DNA of 64,000 nucleotides from Crossiella sp. SN42 (GTDB lineage: Bacteria > Actinomycetota > Actinomycetes > Mycobacteriales > Pseudonocardiaceae): positions 1 to 64,000 of the forward strand of contig NZ_JAMHIV010000020.1 in NCBI RefSeq assembly GCF_023897065.1. The letters are read 5' to 3'. The translations under genes were made by a program, and so were the position numbers. Numbering within the stretch: the stretch's first letter is position 1; the number at the start of each line of letters is the position of its first letter. Of the stretch, positions 1-10,977 are shown piece after piece. The notes beneath the pieces were generated by a model. It saw only the letters and a program-made list of their open reading frames with translations. It did no database searches and was not told the DNA's origin.

Positions 1-131
1 AACAGCTGGACACCCGCGAGTACTTCCCGGACGTGCCCGACCTCGGCCCCGGCCCGTCGGTGCAGCTGTGGCCGCACCGGCACGGCACCGACGCCATGTT
101 CTGCGCCCTGTTCCGCCGCCCAGCGGAGTGA
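1..131 (+). CDS. rsmB: 16S rRNA (cytosine-967-C5)-methyltransferase, C-terminal end (partial)
   Basis: Only the last 42 codons are present, read from base 3 to the TGA at 129-131. The end contains QLWPHRHGTDAMF followed by a short basic tail, which is the typical C-terminus of actinobacterial RsmB/Sun proteins that methylate 16S rRNA. The rpe and rib genes that normally follow rsmB in actinobacteria lie further on at 4837-8880, which supports the call. Four unrelated genes intervene here. The stop is one base from the stop of the convergent next gene, so no terminator fits between them. Confidence 0.75.
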   Translation, partial: QLDTREYFPDVPDLGPGPSVQLWPHRHGTDAMFCALFRRPAE

Positions 132-132
132 G

Positions 133-1341
133 TCAGACCGTGGCCAGGTAGCGCTCCGCCGCGGCTTCGGTGAAGAACCACTCCTGCAGATCGGGTGGGT
201 TGACGAAGCCGTTGGCGAAGCGTTCGGCGATCGCCGGGCGCATCGCGGCCAGGCCGAGCAGCTTCTGCACGTGCGCGGGCGGCGGGGCCAGCAGGGCGTG
301 GGAGAACCGCGTCGACCACTGGGCGTGGGACCAGAACTCGGCGAAGCAGCGGTGCATCCAGGCTTCGTCGAACGGGCCGTCGTGGCCGCGGATCGCCCGG
401 TGCGTCACGGCGGCGTGGTGGGCGGCGTTGTTGGCGCCCTGACCGGCGATCGGGTCGTTGAGCACCACCACGTCGGCCAGGCCCAGCACCGGCTTGCCGC
501 AGGGCAGGACCGTCACCGGGGCGCGCACGGTCGGCTGGATACCGCCCGGATGGGTCAGCCAGGCGTGCTCGTCGATGAGCTCCGCGCCGCGGAAACCCTC
601 GGCCTCCCACGGGAAGAACGCGGTCAGCAGCTCCTCGGTGAGTGCCAGGTGCGCCCGCGGGTTAGCGCTTTCCGCCCAGCGGTCCATCGGACCGCCGGGG
701 ACTGACTCCAGCAGCATGAACCAGGCCGGGCCGTCCGCGGTGACCGCGGGGATGGCGATCACCTCGCCGACCGTGGGCAGGATGCTGAAGCGCACCCGGT
801 CCGGGCTGCTCACCCGCAGGCCGTGCACCGCGCACAGGCCCAGGGTGCGCGCGGGCCGGGACTGTTCGCGCACCGGGAAGATCGTGCTCAGCCCGCCCTT
901 GCCGCTGGCCACCACGGTCAGGTCGTGGTGCGCGGCAATGCGGTCCAGCGACTCCGGGGTGACCTGCTCGATCACCAGCCTGCCGCCCAGCCGCTCGAAG
1001 ACCGCCAGCCAGGCCGGGTACTTCACCCGCTGGTCCACCGCCTGGGCGGCGGTCCGCAGCGGGGTGTCCCACCCCACCGCGGTGCCGCCCGCGCCGTCGC
1101 CGATCCGCAGCCGCAGACCGTCGATCAGCGGATCCTCGTTGTCCCACAACGACAATCCCGCCGCCCGCTCCAGCTCCCTGGCCGCGCCGAAGACCGCGGC
1201 GCTGGAGGGGAGCCTGCCCGAGGTGATCTGCTCGGCGGTGACGGGGGAGTAGAGGGTGATGTCGTGGTCGCCGTCCCGCAGGAGCGCGACACCGAGCTGG
1301 AGTCCGGACTGACCTGAGCCCACGATGGCGATTCGACCCAT
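133..1341 (-). CDS. StyA-like FAD-dependent styrene/indole monooxygenase family protein
   Basis: 402 residues from the ATG at 1341. The protein opens with MGRIAIVGSGQSG, the dinucleotide-binding GxGxxG of an FAD Rossmann fold, and then resembles the single-component p-hydroxybenzoate-hydroxylase-fold oxygenases of the styrene/indole monooxygenase family throughout (DPIAGQGANNAAHH near residue 320). Such enzymes epoxidise styrene or indole-like substrates using FADH2 from a separate reductase (StyB). No reductase gene is visible nearby, so it must use one encoded elsewhere. It lies 57 bp downstream of the GT87 gene on the same strand and could be co-transcribed with it. The real substrate is unknown. 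Confidence 0.72.
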   Translation of the reverse strand: MGRIAIVGSGQSGLQLGVALLRDGDHDITLYSPVTAEQITSGRLPSSAAVFGAARELERAAGLSLWDNEDPLIDGLRLRIGDGAGGTAVGWDTPLRTAAQAVDQRVKYPAWLAVFERLGGRLVIEQVTPESLDRIAAHHDLTVVASGKGGLSTIFPVREQSRPARTLGLCAVHGLRVSSPDRVRFSILPTVGEVIAIPAVTADGPAWFMLLESVPGGPMDRWAESANPRAHLALTEELLTAFFPWEAEGFRGAELIDEHAWLTHPGGIQPTVRAPVTVLPCGKPVLGLADVVVLNDPIAGQGANNAAHHAAVTHRAIRGHDGPFDEAWMHRCFAEFWSHAQWSTRFSHALLAPPPAHVQKLLGLAAMRPAIAERFANGFVNPPDLQEWFFTEAAAERYLATV

Positions 1342-1398
1342 GTCACCAGTCTGGTGGGACCCCGGCGCGGCGCGCAGCCGGAGATCAGGTGCCAACCG

Positions 1399-2643
1399 TC
1401 AGACGGGGGACAACTTCGCCCGGTTGGCCGTATCCGCGAGCTCGCCGGGACGTTCGGTGACGAACAGTCTCGGGGCCAGCACCAGGATCGCCGCGGCGGA
1501 GAGGGTGTAGGCGTTGCCCAGCACGTGCTGGGCCAGGTTCCAGCCCAGGTGGTCGTGGTAGGAGAACCACCAGTGCGGGGACAGGAAGGTGGTCAGTCCG
1601 AACACCCCGGCCAGGGCCAGCGCCGGCTTGTCCTTGGCCCGCGCGCCAAGGACCACCAGGCACACCAGCACCGGCACCGCCCACACCCAGTGGTGCGACC
1701 AGGACACCGGCGAGACCAGCAGCCCGCCCAGCGCGTTGAGCGACAACGCCCACGGCGCGCCGACGGTGTCGAAGGCCTGGCGCATGCCGCGCAGCAGCAG
1801 GAACAGCACACCCAGGGACAGCAGCAGCCACAGCACGGTCAGCGGCACGCCCTCCAGGCCGGTCCTGGCCAGCAGGCCCTTGATCGACTGGTTGCCCGGG
1901 TAGGTGGCGCCGCCGATGCGGCCGGTGTCGAACAGGGTCTCGGTCCAGTACTGGGCCGAGTCGCGGGCGGCCAGCAGGAAACCCAGCGCGGTCGCGCCCA
2001 GGAAGCTCAGCACCGTGGTCAGCGCGGCCCGCCGGTCCTTGTTCAGCAGGAAGAACAGCAGGAACACCGCGGGGGTGAGCTTGATCGCGGCCGCGATGCC
2101 GATCAGCAGACCCCTCGGCCAGCGCGGGTTGCGGGCCAGGCAGTCCACCGCGACCAGGGCCAGCAGGATCATGTTGATCTGCCCGAACCCGGCGGTGCCG
2201 CGGACCGGGTCCAGCGCCAGGGCCAGCGGCAGCGCGGTCAGCAGCGGCCACGGCGCCCGGCCGGGCGCGCGGACGCCGAGCCGGTCGAGCACCATGGCGG
2301 CCACCAGCGCGCTCAGCAGCGCGGTCGAGGAGGTCACGATCATCGCGGCGGTGCCCCAGGAGATCCAGGTCAGCGGCACGAACAGCACCGCGGCCAGCGG
2401 CGGGTAGGTGAACGGCAGGCCCACCCCGGCCTGGGTCAGCGGCATGGTCCCGTACAGCTCGCCGCCGTCCAGCCACACCTGCGCGCCGATCCGGTAGACG
2501 TCCAGGTCGATCGGCGTGGTGAACACGAACAGCCCTGCCTCGCCCCAGCGGGTGAACAACGCGGTCAGCGCGAGCAGGTTCGCCACGATGATCCCCGCGC
2601 GCCCGAGTGGGCTGCGCCACAGTCTCTCCAGCGCAGAGCGCAC
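1399..2643 (-). CDS. GT87-family polyprenyl-phosphate-dependent mannosyltransferase (DUF2029)
   Basis: About 414 residues with 9-11 predicted membrane helices. An acidic motif (TPIDLDVYR) sits in the first extracytoplasmic loop, as in GT-C fold GT87 mannosyltransferases such as mycobacterial PimE and relatives. These transfer mannose from polyprenyl-phosphate-mannose to envelope glycolipids on the outer face of the membrane. I chose the GTG at 2643 because a good GGAGG lies about 6 bases upstream. A GTG at 2679 would add 12 residues without a clear ribosome site. The gene is divergent from the response regulator at 2770, with about 126 bp shared upstream DNA. The acceptor glycan cannot be told from sequence. 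Confidence 0.7.
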   Translation of the reverse strand: MRSALERLWRSPLGRAGIIVANLLALTALFTRWGEAGLFVFTTPIDLDVYRIGAQVWLDGGELYGTMPLTQAGVGLPFTYPPLAAVLFVPLTWISWGTAAMIVTSSTALLSALVAAMVLDRLGVRAPGRAPWPLLTALPLALALDPVRGTAGFGQINMILLALVAVDCLARNPRWPRGLLIGIAAAIKLTPAVFLLFFLLNKDRRAALTTVLSFLGATALGFLLAARDSAQYWTETLFDTGRIGGATYPGNQSIKGLLARTGLEGVPLTVLWLLLSLGVLFLLLRGMRQAFDTVGAPWALSLNALGGLLVSPVSWSHHWVWAVPVLVCLVVLGARAKDKPALALAGVFGLTTFLSPHWWFSYHDHLGWNLAQHVLGNAYTLSAAAILVLAPRLFVTERPGELADTANRAKLSPV

Positions 2644-2769
2644 CGGCCACCTCCACCATCCACTCCGGACGCAACACACGTCCGGCTGTGGCGTCAGGTC
2701 TATGTGGCGGTGCTTATCGGGCCGCTAAGGACGATCTTTATGGATCGCTGACAGAACGGGGATCGGGAC

Positions 2770-3417
2770 ATGCGGGTGCTGCTCGGGGAGGCCGCGCACC
2801 GGAGGTCCGAGGAGGAGGTCGAAGCGTTGCGCAGGCTCTCGATCGCGGTGGACCACTGCCGCGACACCGCGGCGGTGCTGGCGCGGCTGGGCGTGCACGA
2901 CTACGACGTGCTGGTGCTGGACCAGCAGCTGCCGGGCTGGGACCGGTTGTGCGCCAAGACATCCGTGCTCGCGCCGGAGGCCAGGCTGCTGCTGGTCACC
3001 GGCCCCGCGCTGGCCGATCGCCTGCACGGCCTGGAACTGGGCGCCGACGACTGCCTGGCCCGCCCCTACGCCTTCGCCGAGCTGCTGGCCCGCATCCGCG
3101 CCCTGGGCAGGCGGGCCAGCCCCGCGCTGCCCCCGGTGCTGGAACACCGCGGCGTGGTGCTGGACCTGGCCCGGCACCGGGCGTTGCGGGACGGCACGCC
3201 GTTGTTGTTGTCGCCCAAGGAGTTCGCCGTGCTCGAGGTGCTGCTGCGGGCGCGGGGCTCGGTGGTCAGCCCGGAACAGCTGCTGGAGAAGGCCTGGGAC
3301 GAGCACGCCAACCCGTTCACCAACGCGGTCCGGATGGCGGTGATGACGTTGCGCCGCAAGCTCGGCGAGCCCTGCCTCATCCGCACCGTGCCCAGGGCGG
3401 GCTACCAGCTGGCCTGA
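2770..3417 (+). CDS. Orphan OmpR/PhoB-type response regulator with degenerate receiver
   Basis: 215 residues: a receiver-like domain (1-115) followed by a C-terminal winged helix (about 125-215) with the usual RRKLGEP...IRTVPRAGYQL recognition-helix and wing signature. In the receiver the phosphoacceptor aspartate is kept (VLVLDQQLP, Asp51). The acidic pocket is reduced to Glu7, and the conserved lysine of the KPF motif is arginine (Arg98, ARPYAF). No histidine kinase is adjacent. The protein therefore probably acts as an atypical regulator with altered or no phosphorylation, or responds to another signal. The start is supported by a GGGGATCGGG stretch just upstream. Likely targets are the divergent GT87 gene or itself, by position only. 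Confidence 0.8.
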   Translation: MRVLLGEAAHRRSEEEVEALRRLSIAVDHCRDTAAVLARLGVHDYDVLVLDQQLPGWDRLCAKTSVLAPEARLLLVTGPALADRLHGLELGADDCLARPYAFAELLARIRALGRRASPALPPVLEHRGVVLDLARHRALRDGTPLLLSPKEFAVLEVLLRARGSVVSPEQLLEKAWDEHANPFTNAVRMAVMTLRRKLGEPCLIRTVPRAGYQLA

Positions 3418-3461
3418 GGCGTGGCAGTCGGTCCACTGTGGAGGTGGCACGATGGTCCCTT

Positions 3462-4826
3462 GTGGAACACCAGGGGCTGCGCCGGGAGCTGACCGGCCGA
3501 CAGGTCGGCATGATCGCCATCGGCGGGGCCATCGGCACCGGCCTGTTCCTGGGCTCCGGCCTGGCCATCTCACTGGCCGGGCCCGCGGTGGTGCTGGCCT
3601 ACCTGCTGGCCGCCGTCGCCGCGCTCGCGCTGGCCTACGCGCTGGCCGAGATGACCGTGGTGCACCCCGAACCCGGCGGCTTCGGCACCGTCGCGCACCG
3701 CTACCTCGGGCCGATGGCCGGGTTCGTGCAGCGCTGGATCTACGTGGCCGCGCAGGTGGTCAACATCGGCAGCGAGGTGGTCGCCGCCGGGCTGTACGCG
3801 CGGTTCTGGTTCCCGCAGCTGCCGCTGTGGCTGCCGGTGCTGCTGTTCTCCCTGGGCGTGCTCGCGGTCAACTTCGCCTCGGTGCGCTTCTTCGGCGAGT
3901 TCGAGTACTGGTTCGCCATGATCAAGGTCGCCACCATCGTGGTGTTCGTGCTGCTCGGCGCGGCCTACCTGGCCTTCGGCCTGCCCGGCCACCCCTCGCC
4001 TGGGTTCTCGGCCTGGCACGACGGCGGGTTCGCGCCCAACGGGCTCGGCGCGGTCTGGCTGGCGGTGACCGTGGTCACCTTCTCCTACCTGGGCACCGAG
4101 GCGGTCGCGGTCACCGCCGCGGAGTCCAAGGACCCCGCCAGGGACGTGCCGCGCGCGGCCAAGGGCATGGTGGCCAGGCTGGTGCTGTTCTACGTGCTCG
4201 GCATGGCCGTGGTGGTCAGCATCGTGCCGTGGCGGGAGACCGCCTCCGCGCAGGGCGTGCTGGAGAGCCCGTTCGTGAGGTTGTTCACCTTCGCCGGCAT
4301 CCCCGCCGCGGCCGGGATCATGAACTTCGTCATCCTCACCGCCGCGCTCTCGGCGATGAACACCAACCTCTACCTCAGCTCCCGGATGCTCTACTCGCTG
4401 GCCCGCGACGGGCACGCCCCCCGCGCGCTGGCCAAGGTCTCCGGGCGCGGCTCGCCCACCCGCGCGCTCGGTGTGGTCGCCCTCGGCCTGGTGATCGCGG
4501 TGCTGGTCTCCGTGCTGTCCCCGGCCGAGGCGTTCCCGCTGCTGGTGGGCCTGGCGCTGTTCGGCGCGCTGGTCGCCTGGATCCTCATCTTCGCCACCCA
4601 GCTGGCCTTCCGGTCCCAGCGCGCCGCCGCCGGGCTGCCGCCCTCCCCGGTCCGGCTGCCCGGCGCGCCTTACACCACGGTGGCCGCGATGCTCTTCGTC
4701 GCCGCCGTGCTGGTCACCACCGCCTTCACCGAGCAGTTCGCCACCGCCTGGCTGGCCGGGGTCCCGTTCCTGCTCATGCTCGTGGGCGCATACCTGCTGT
4801 CCAGGCGGCGTCAGCGGGCGGCATAG
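3462..4826 (+). CDS. Amino acid permease (APC superfamily, AAT family)
   Basis: About 454 residues and 12 hydrophobic segments. The first helix carries [13 protein letters not shown], the substrate-binding glycine signature of APC-family amino acid/proton symporters of the AAT (GABA permease/AroP/ProY-like) group. The cytoplasmic motif [19 protein letters not shown] is also typical. The start is taken as the GTG at 3462, which gives the usual short polar N-terminus before TM1. In-frame GTG codons slightly upstream (around 3438-3444) are possible. It precedes rpe by 10 bp, so it may feed transcription into the riboflavin operon. Substrate specificity is not predictable. Confidence 0.85.
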   Translation: MEHQGLRRELTGRQVGMIAIGGAIGTGLFLGSGLAISLAGPAVVLAYLLAAVAALALAYALAEMTVVHPEPGGFGTVAHRYLGPMAGFVQRWIYVAAQVVNIGSEVVAAGLYARFWFPQLPLWLPVLLFSLGVLAVNFASVRFFGEFEYWFAMIKVATIVVFVLLGAAYLAFGLPGHPSPGFSAWHDGGFAPNGLGAVWLAVTVVTFSYLGTEAVAVTAAESKDPARDVPRAAKGMVARLVLFYVLGMAVVVSIVPWRETASAQGVLESPFVRLFTFAGIPAAAGIMNFVILTAALSAMNTNLYLSSRMLYSLARDGHAPRALAKVSGRGSPTRALGVVALGLVIAVLVSVLSPAEAFPLLVGLALFGALVAWILIFATQLAFRSQRAAAGLPPSPVRLPGAPYTTVAAMLFVAAVLVTTAFTEQFATAWLAGVPFLLMLVGAYLLSRRRQRAA

Positions 4827-4836
4827 ACTCACCGGC

Positions 4837-5505
4837 GTGTGCCGCCAGCCGATGATCGCGCCGTCGATCCTCTCCGCCGACTTCGCCCGTCTCGCCGAGG
4901 AGACCGCCGCCGTGCGCGGCGCCGACTGGCTGCACGTGGACGTGATGGACGCCCACTTCGTGCCCAACCTGACCCTGGGCCTGCCCGTGGTCAAGTCGCT
5001 GCTCAAGGCCACCGACATCCCGATCGACTGCCACCTGATGATCGAGGACCCGGACCGCTGGGCGATCGGCTACGCCGAGGCCGGCGCCTACAACGTCACC
5101 GTGCACGTCGAGGCGGCCAAGGACCCGGTCAAGCTGGCCAAGGACCTCAAGGCCGCGGGCGCGAAGGCCGGGCTGTCGATCAAGCCCGGCACCCCGCTGG
5201 AGCCCTATGTCGAGGTGCTCAAGCACTACGACACGCTGCTGGTCATGTCGGTCGAGCCCGGCTTCGGCGGCCAGTCCTTCATGCCGGAGGTGCTGGACAA
5301 GGTCCGCACCGCCCGCCGCCTGGTCGACACCGGCCACCTGAAGCTGGTGGTGGAGATCGACGGCGGCATCAACGACGAGACCATCGAAGCCGCCGCCGAG
5401 GCCGGGGTGGACTGCTTCGTGGCCGGCTCGGCCGTCTACGGCGCGGACGATCCGGCCGCCGCCGTCAGCGCGCTGCGCGCCAAGGCCGCCGCGGTCCGGG
5501 GATGA
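4837..5505 (+). CDS. rpe: Ribulose-phosphate 3-epimerase
   Basis: 222 residues, full family length, TIM barrel. Recognisable blocks are [14 protein letters not shown] at the N-terminus, [16 protein letters not shown] with the metal-binding His and catalytic Asp, [21 protein letters not shown] with the phosphate-binding loop, and VEIDGGI with the second catalytic Asp. It interconverts ribulose 5-phosphate and xylulose 5-phosphate. Ribulose 5-phosphate is also the substrate of the RibB activity encoded downstream, so the position in the riboflavin operon is metabolically sensible. Translation starts at GTG 4837; an internal ATG at 4852 is an alternative. Its TGA overlaps the ATG of ribD (ATGA). 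Confidence 0.96.
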   Translation: MCRQPMIAPSILSADFARLAEETAAVRGADWLHVDVMDAHFVPNLTLGLPVVKSLLKATDIPIDCHLMIEDPDRWAIGYAEAGAYNVTVHVEAAKDPVKLAKDLKAAGAKAGLSIKPGTPLEPYVEVLKHYDTLLVMSVEPGFGGQSFMPEVLDKVRTARRLVDTGHLKLVVEIDGGINDETIEAAAEAGVDCFVAGSAVYGADDPAAAVSALRAKAAAVRG

Positions 5506-6530
5506 GCCCCCAGGACCGGCTGCCGCTGGTGGAGGCGATGCGCACGGCCATCGCCGCCAGCACCGCCGTGCTGGGCACCACCAGCCCCAACCCGCCGGTG
5601 GGCGCGGTCATCCTGGACGCCGACGGCGTGGTGGCCGGGGTCGGCGCCACCCAGCCGCCCGGCGGCCCGCACGCCGAGGTGATGGCCCTGCGCGAGGCGG
5701 GGGAGAAGGCCAGGGGCGGCTGCGCCGTGGTCACCCTGGAACCCTGCAACCACACCGGCCGCACCGGACCCTGCGTGGACGCCCTGCTCACCGCGGGTGT
5801 GGCCGAGGTGCACTACGCGGTGGCCGACCCCAACCCCAGGGCCGCCGGCGGCGCCGACCGGCTGCGCGCCGGGGACGTCGAGGTCAGCGAGGGCCTGCTC
5901 GCCGAGCAGGTGCGGCGCGGGCCGCTGCGCGCCTGGCTGCACCACGCCCGCACCGGCCGCCCGCACGTGACCTGGAAGTACGCCGCCACCCTTGACGGTC
6001 GGGTGGCCGCCGCCGACGGCACCAGCCGCTGGATCAGCTCCCCGGAGTCCAGGGCCGAGGTGCACCGGCTGCGCGGCCAGGCCGACGCGATCGTGGTCGG
6101 CCGCGGCACCGTGCTCGCCGACGACCCCGAGCTCACCGCCCGCACCCCCGACGGCGGCCTCGCCCCGCGGCAGCCGCTGCGCGTGGTGGTCGGCGCGGGC
6201 GACCTGCCCGCCGCCGCCAGGGTGCGCAACGACGCCGCCGAGACCCTGCACCTGCGCACGCACGAGCCCAAGATGGTGCTGGCCGAACTCGCCGCTCGCG
6301 GCGCGGTGGACGTGCTGCTGGAAGGCGGGCCGCGGCTGGCCGGGGCCTTCGCCGCCGCCGGGCTGATCGACCGGGTGCTGCTCTACCTGGCCCCCGGCCT
6401 GCTCGGCGCCGGACCGGCCGCGCTGGCCGAGGCCGGGGTGGGAACGATCGCCGACACCGTGCGGTTGCAGTTCGAAGAGGTCGGCAGGAGCGGACCGGAC
6501 GTGCGGATCAGCGCGGTACCCGCGCCGTAG
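5502..6530 (+). CDS. ribD: Bifunctional riboflavin biosynthesis deaminase/reductase
   Basis: 342 residues. The N-terminal deaminase (1-150) has the zinc motif HAEVMAL and [11 protein letters not shown]. The C-terminal reductase (about 155-342) begins with [17 protein letters not shown] and contains the nucleotide-binding DAIVVGRGT and [11 protein letters not shown] segments. It deaminates 2,5-diamino-6-ribosylamino-pyrimidinone phosphate and reduces the ribosyl side chain, the second and third steps of riboflavin synthesis. The ATG overlaps the rpe stop by 4 nt, implying coupled translation. Twelve bases separate it from ribE. Confidence 0.95.
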   Translation: MSPQDRLPLVEAMRTAIAASTAVLGTTSPNPPVGAVILDADGVVAGVGATQPPGGPHAEVMALREAGEKARGGCAVVTLEPCNHTGRTGPCVDALLTAGVAEVHYAVADPNPRAAGGADRLRAGDVEVSEGLLAEQVRRGPLRAWLHHARTGRPHVTWKYAATLDGRVAAADGTSRWISSPESRAEVHRLRGQADAIVVGRGTVLADDPELTARTPDGGLAPRQPLRVVVGAGDLPAAARVRNDAAETLHLRTHEPKMVLAELAARGAVDVLLEGGPRLAGAFAAAGLIDRVLLYLAPGLLGAGPAALAEAGVGTIADTVRLQFEEVGRSGPDVRISAVPAP

Positions 6531-6542
6531 GAGGAGGACGAC

Positions 6543-9347
<2,805 letters not shown>

Positions 9348-9368
9348 ATGAGGGATACGTTGGGGCGC

Positions 9369-10190
9369 ATGGAGATCCGCCTCGGTGAGCTGACCTTCGA
9401 CGTGGCCGTGTCCGGACCGGCCGACGGCGAGGTGGTGCTGCTGCTGCACGGCTTCCCGCAGTCCCACCACTGCTGGGACGAGGTCGTCGAGCTGCTCAAC
9501 GCCCGCGGCTACCGCACCATCGCCCCCGACCAGCGCGGCTACTCACCCGGCGCCCGGCCGGCGGCGGTCGACGGCTACGACATCCCGCTGCTGGCCGCCG
9601 ACGCGGTCGGCATCCTGGACGCCCTCGACGTGCCCGCCGCACACGTGGTCGGCCACGACTGGGGCGCCATCGTGGCCTGGCACGTCGCCGTCCGGCACCC
9701 GGCGCGGACCCGCACGCTGACCGCGCTGTCCGTGCCGCACCCGGCCGCCTTCGCCTGGGCCCGCGCGCACGATGCCGACCAGCGGGCCCGCTCCGCCTAC
9801 ATCGACCTGTTCCGCACCGAGGGCAAGGCCGAGGACGTGCTGCTCGCCGAGGACGCCCAGCGCCTGCGCGAGACCATGGTCCCGCCGCTGACGCCGGAGC
9901 AGGCCGCCCCGCACCTGGCCCTGCTCGGGCAGCGGGCGGCGCTGACCGGGGCGCTCAACTGGTACCGGGCGATCGGCCCCGGGCTCGGCGAGCTCGGCCC
10001 CGTCACCGTGCCCACCACCTACCTCTGGAGCACCGAGGACCGCGCCCTCGGCCGGGCAGGAGCCGAGCGCTGCGGGCAGCACGTCACCGGGCCCTACCGG
10101 TTTGTCGAGGTCGAGGGCATCACGCACTGGATTCCGGAACAGGCGCCAAAACTCGTCACCGAGGAAATCGTCAAGCTGGCCACCGGCTGA
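9369..10190 (+). CDS. Alpha/beta hydrolase, epoxide-hydrolase-like
   Basis: About 273 residues. The oxyanion HGFPQSHHCWD motif is followed by an APDQRGYSPG loop and the nucleophile elbow VGHDWGA, with Asp rather than Ser as in epoxide hydrolases and haloalkane dehalogenases. The distal His is in GITHWIP. An Asp nucleophile implies an alkyl-enzyme intermediate and epoxide or halide substrates. I chose the ATG at 9369, with GGGG 5-6 bases upstream. An ATG at 9348, directly after the preceding stop, would add seven residues. It ends the riboflavin transcription unit or is read through from it. Confidence 0.8.
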   Translation: MEIRLGELTFDVAVSGPADGEVVLLLHGFPQSHHCWDEVVELLNARGYRTIAPDQRGYSPGARPAAVDGYDIPLLAADAVGILDALDVPAAHVVGHDWGAIVAWHVAVRHPARTRTLTALSVPHPAAFAWARAHDADQRARSAYIDLFRTEGKAEDVLLAEDAQRLRETMVPPLTPEQAAPHLALLGQRAALTGALNWYRAIGPGLGELGPVTVPTTYLWSTEDRALGRAGAERCGQHVTGPYRFVEVEGITHWIPEQAPKLVTEEIVKLATG

Positions 10191-10258
10191 ACCCAGCTCG
10201 CGGAGATCGCGTAGTACAGGGCACGATCTGGACCGTCCACCCACCACAGGAGGTTCCC

Positions 10259-10714
10259 GTGCCCGCTCCCGAGCTGCCCAGACCCACCCGGCGCACCGTG
10301 CTGTGCGGACTGGCCGCGGCCCTGCTCGTGCCCGCCGGGCTGGTCTCGGCCTGCGGCACCGAGACACCGGCCGGATCCGGCCCCGCCGGCACCACCGGCG
10401 GCACCACCGGGGCGGCCCCGGGCGGGGCGCTGGCCAAGCTGGCCGACATCCCGGTCGGCAAGGGCGCCGTGGTCACCGGGCCGCAGGGGCCGTTGCTGCT
10501 GGTCCGCGCCTCCGAGACCGAGGTCAAGGCGTTCAACGCGGCCTGCCCGCACGCAGGCACCCCGGTCTCGCCACCGGCCAACGGCACCATCACCTGCCCC
10601 AACCACGGCAGCCAGTTCGACGCCGGCTCCGGCGCGCTGAAGAAGGGACCCGCCACCACCGGGCTGACCCCGGTCAAGGTCACCGTGGCCGACGGGCAGG
10701 TGCTCGCGGCCTGA
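10259..10714 (+). CDS. Rieske (2Fe-2S) protein, Tat-type lipoprotein
   Basis: 151 residues. The N-terminus has twin arginines (TRRTVLCG) and a hydrophobic stretch ending in a lipobox (LVSAC, Cys32), predicting Tat export and lipid anchoring. A Gly/Thr-rich linker (about 33-58) leads to a compact Rieske domain with CPHAGTP and CPNHGSQFD, i.e. the two Cys-His ligand pairs. Such small Rieske lipoproteins are common in actinobacteria as periplasm-side electron carriers; the partner is unknown. The GTG start has CAGGAGG six bases upstream. Confidence 0.88.
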   Translation: MPAPELPRPTRRTVLCGLAAALLVPAGLVSACGTETPAGSGPAGTTGGTTGAAPGGALAKLADIPVGKGAVVTGPQGPLLLVRASETEVKAFNAACPHAGTPVSPPANGTITCPNHGSQFDAGSGALKKGPATTGLTPVKVTVADGQVLAA

Positions 10715-10748
10715 TTCACCGCCGGGCAATATGATGGAAACTCGGATT

Positions 10749-10800
10749 AGCCGCCGTCATACCGTGATTTACCCGTGATGGGAACCCCCTGACGGCGGCT
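10749..10800. terminator. Hairpin downstream of the Rieske gene
   Basis: A perfect 11-bp inverted repeat, AGCCGCCGTCA (10749-10759) and TGACGGCGGCT (10790-10800), encloses a 30-nt loop and is followed by CTTTC. It lies 35 bases after the Rieske stop. It may end that transcript. The long loop and weak T-tract make termination uncertain, and a regulatory role toward the SARP gene is also possible. Confidence 0.45.
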
Positions 10801-10879
10801 CTTTCGGGTGATTCTTGCGGTTAAAGAATCTCTAAGCATCTCGCATGACACCTGATGTTCGATCGGGGATGATTTCCCT

Positions 10880-10918
10880 TCACTCGATAGACCAAGCATA
10901 ATTGCACCAATCGAGTGA
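10880..10918. promoter_or_regulatory. Inverted repeat upstream of the SARP gene, candidate operator
   Basis: TCACTCGAT (10880-10888) and ATCGAGTGA (10910-10918) form a perfect 9-bp inverted repeat with a 21-bp spacer. It ends 60 bp before the SARP start. The surrounding DNA is AT-richer than its neighbours, as expected of a promoter. Two half-sites separated by about three helical turns between centres fit a dimeric regulator, possibly SARP autoregulation. The binding protein is inferred only. Confidence 0.4.
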
Positions 10919-10977
10919 GTAAGTGCGGTATACCAGTGCGTGCTGTGCCCTCGCGGGGGTCCGGAACGTGGAGGTAG

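Noticed and set aside
2607-3461. A continuous frame joining sequence before 2770 and the response-regulator region to the permease
   Set aside because: The frame before 3462 is a shadow of the response regulator, and the permease begins at its first membrane helix.
4827-6542. FMN riboswitch for the riboflavin operon
   Set aside because: Gaps before rpe, ribD and ribE are 10 bp, an overlap and 12 bp, too short for the element. None of its conserved pattern was seen in the larger spacers.
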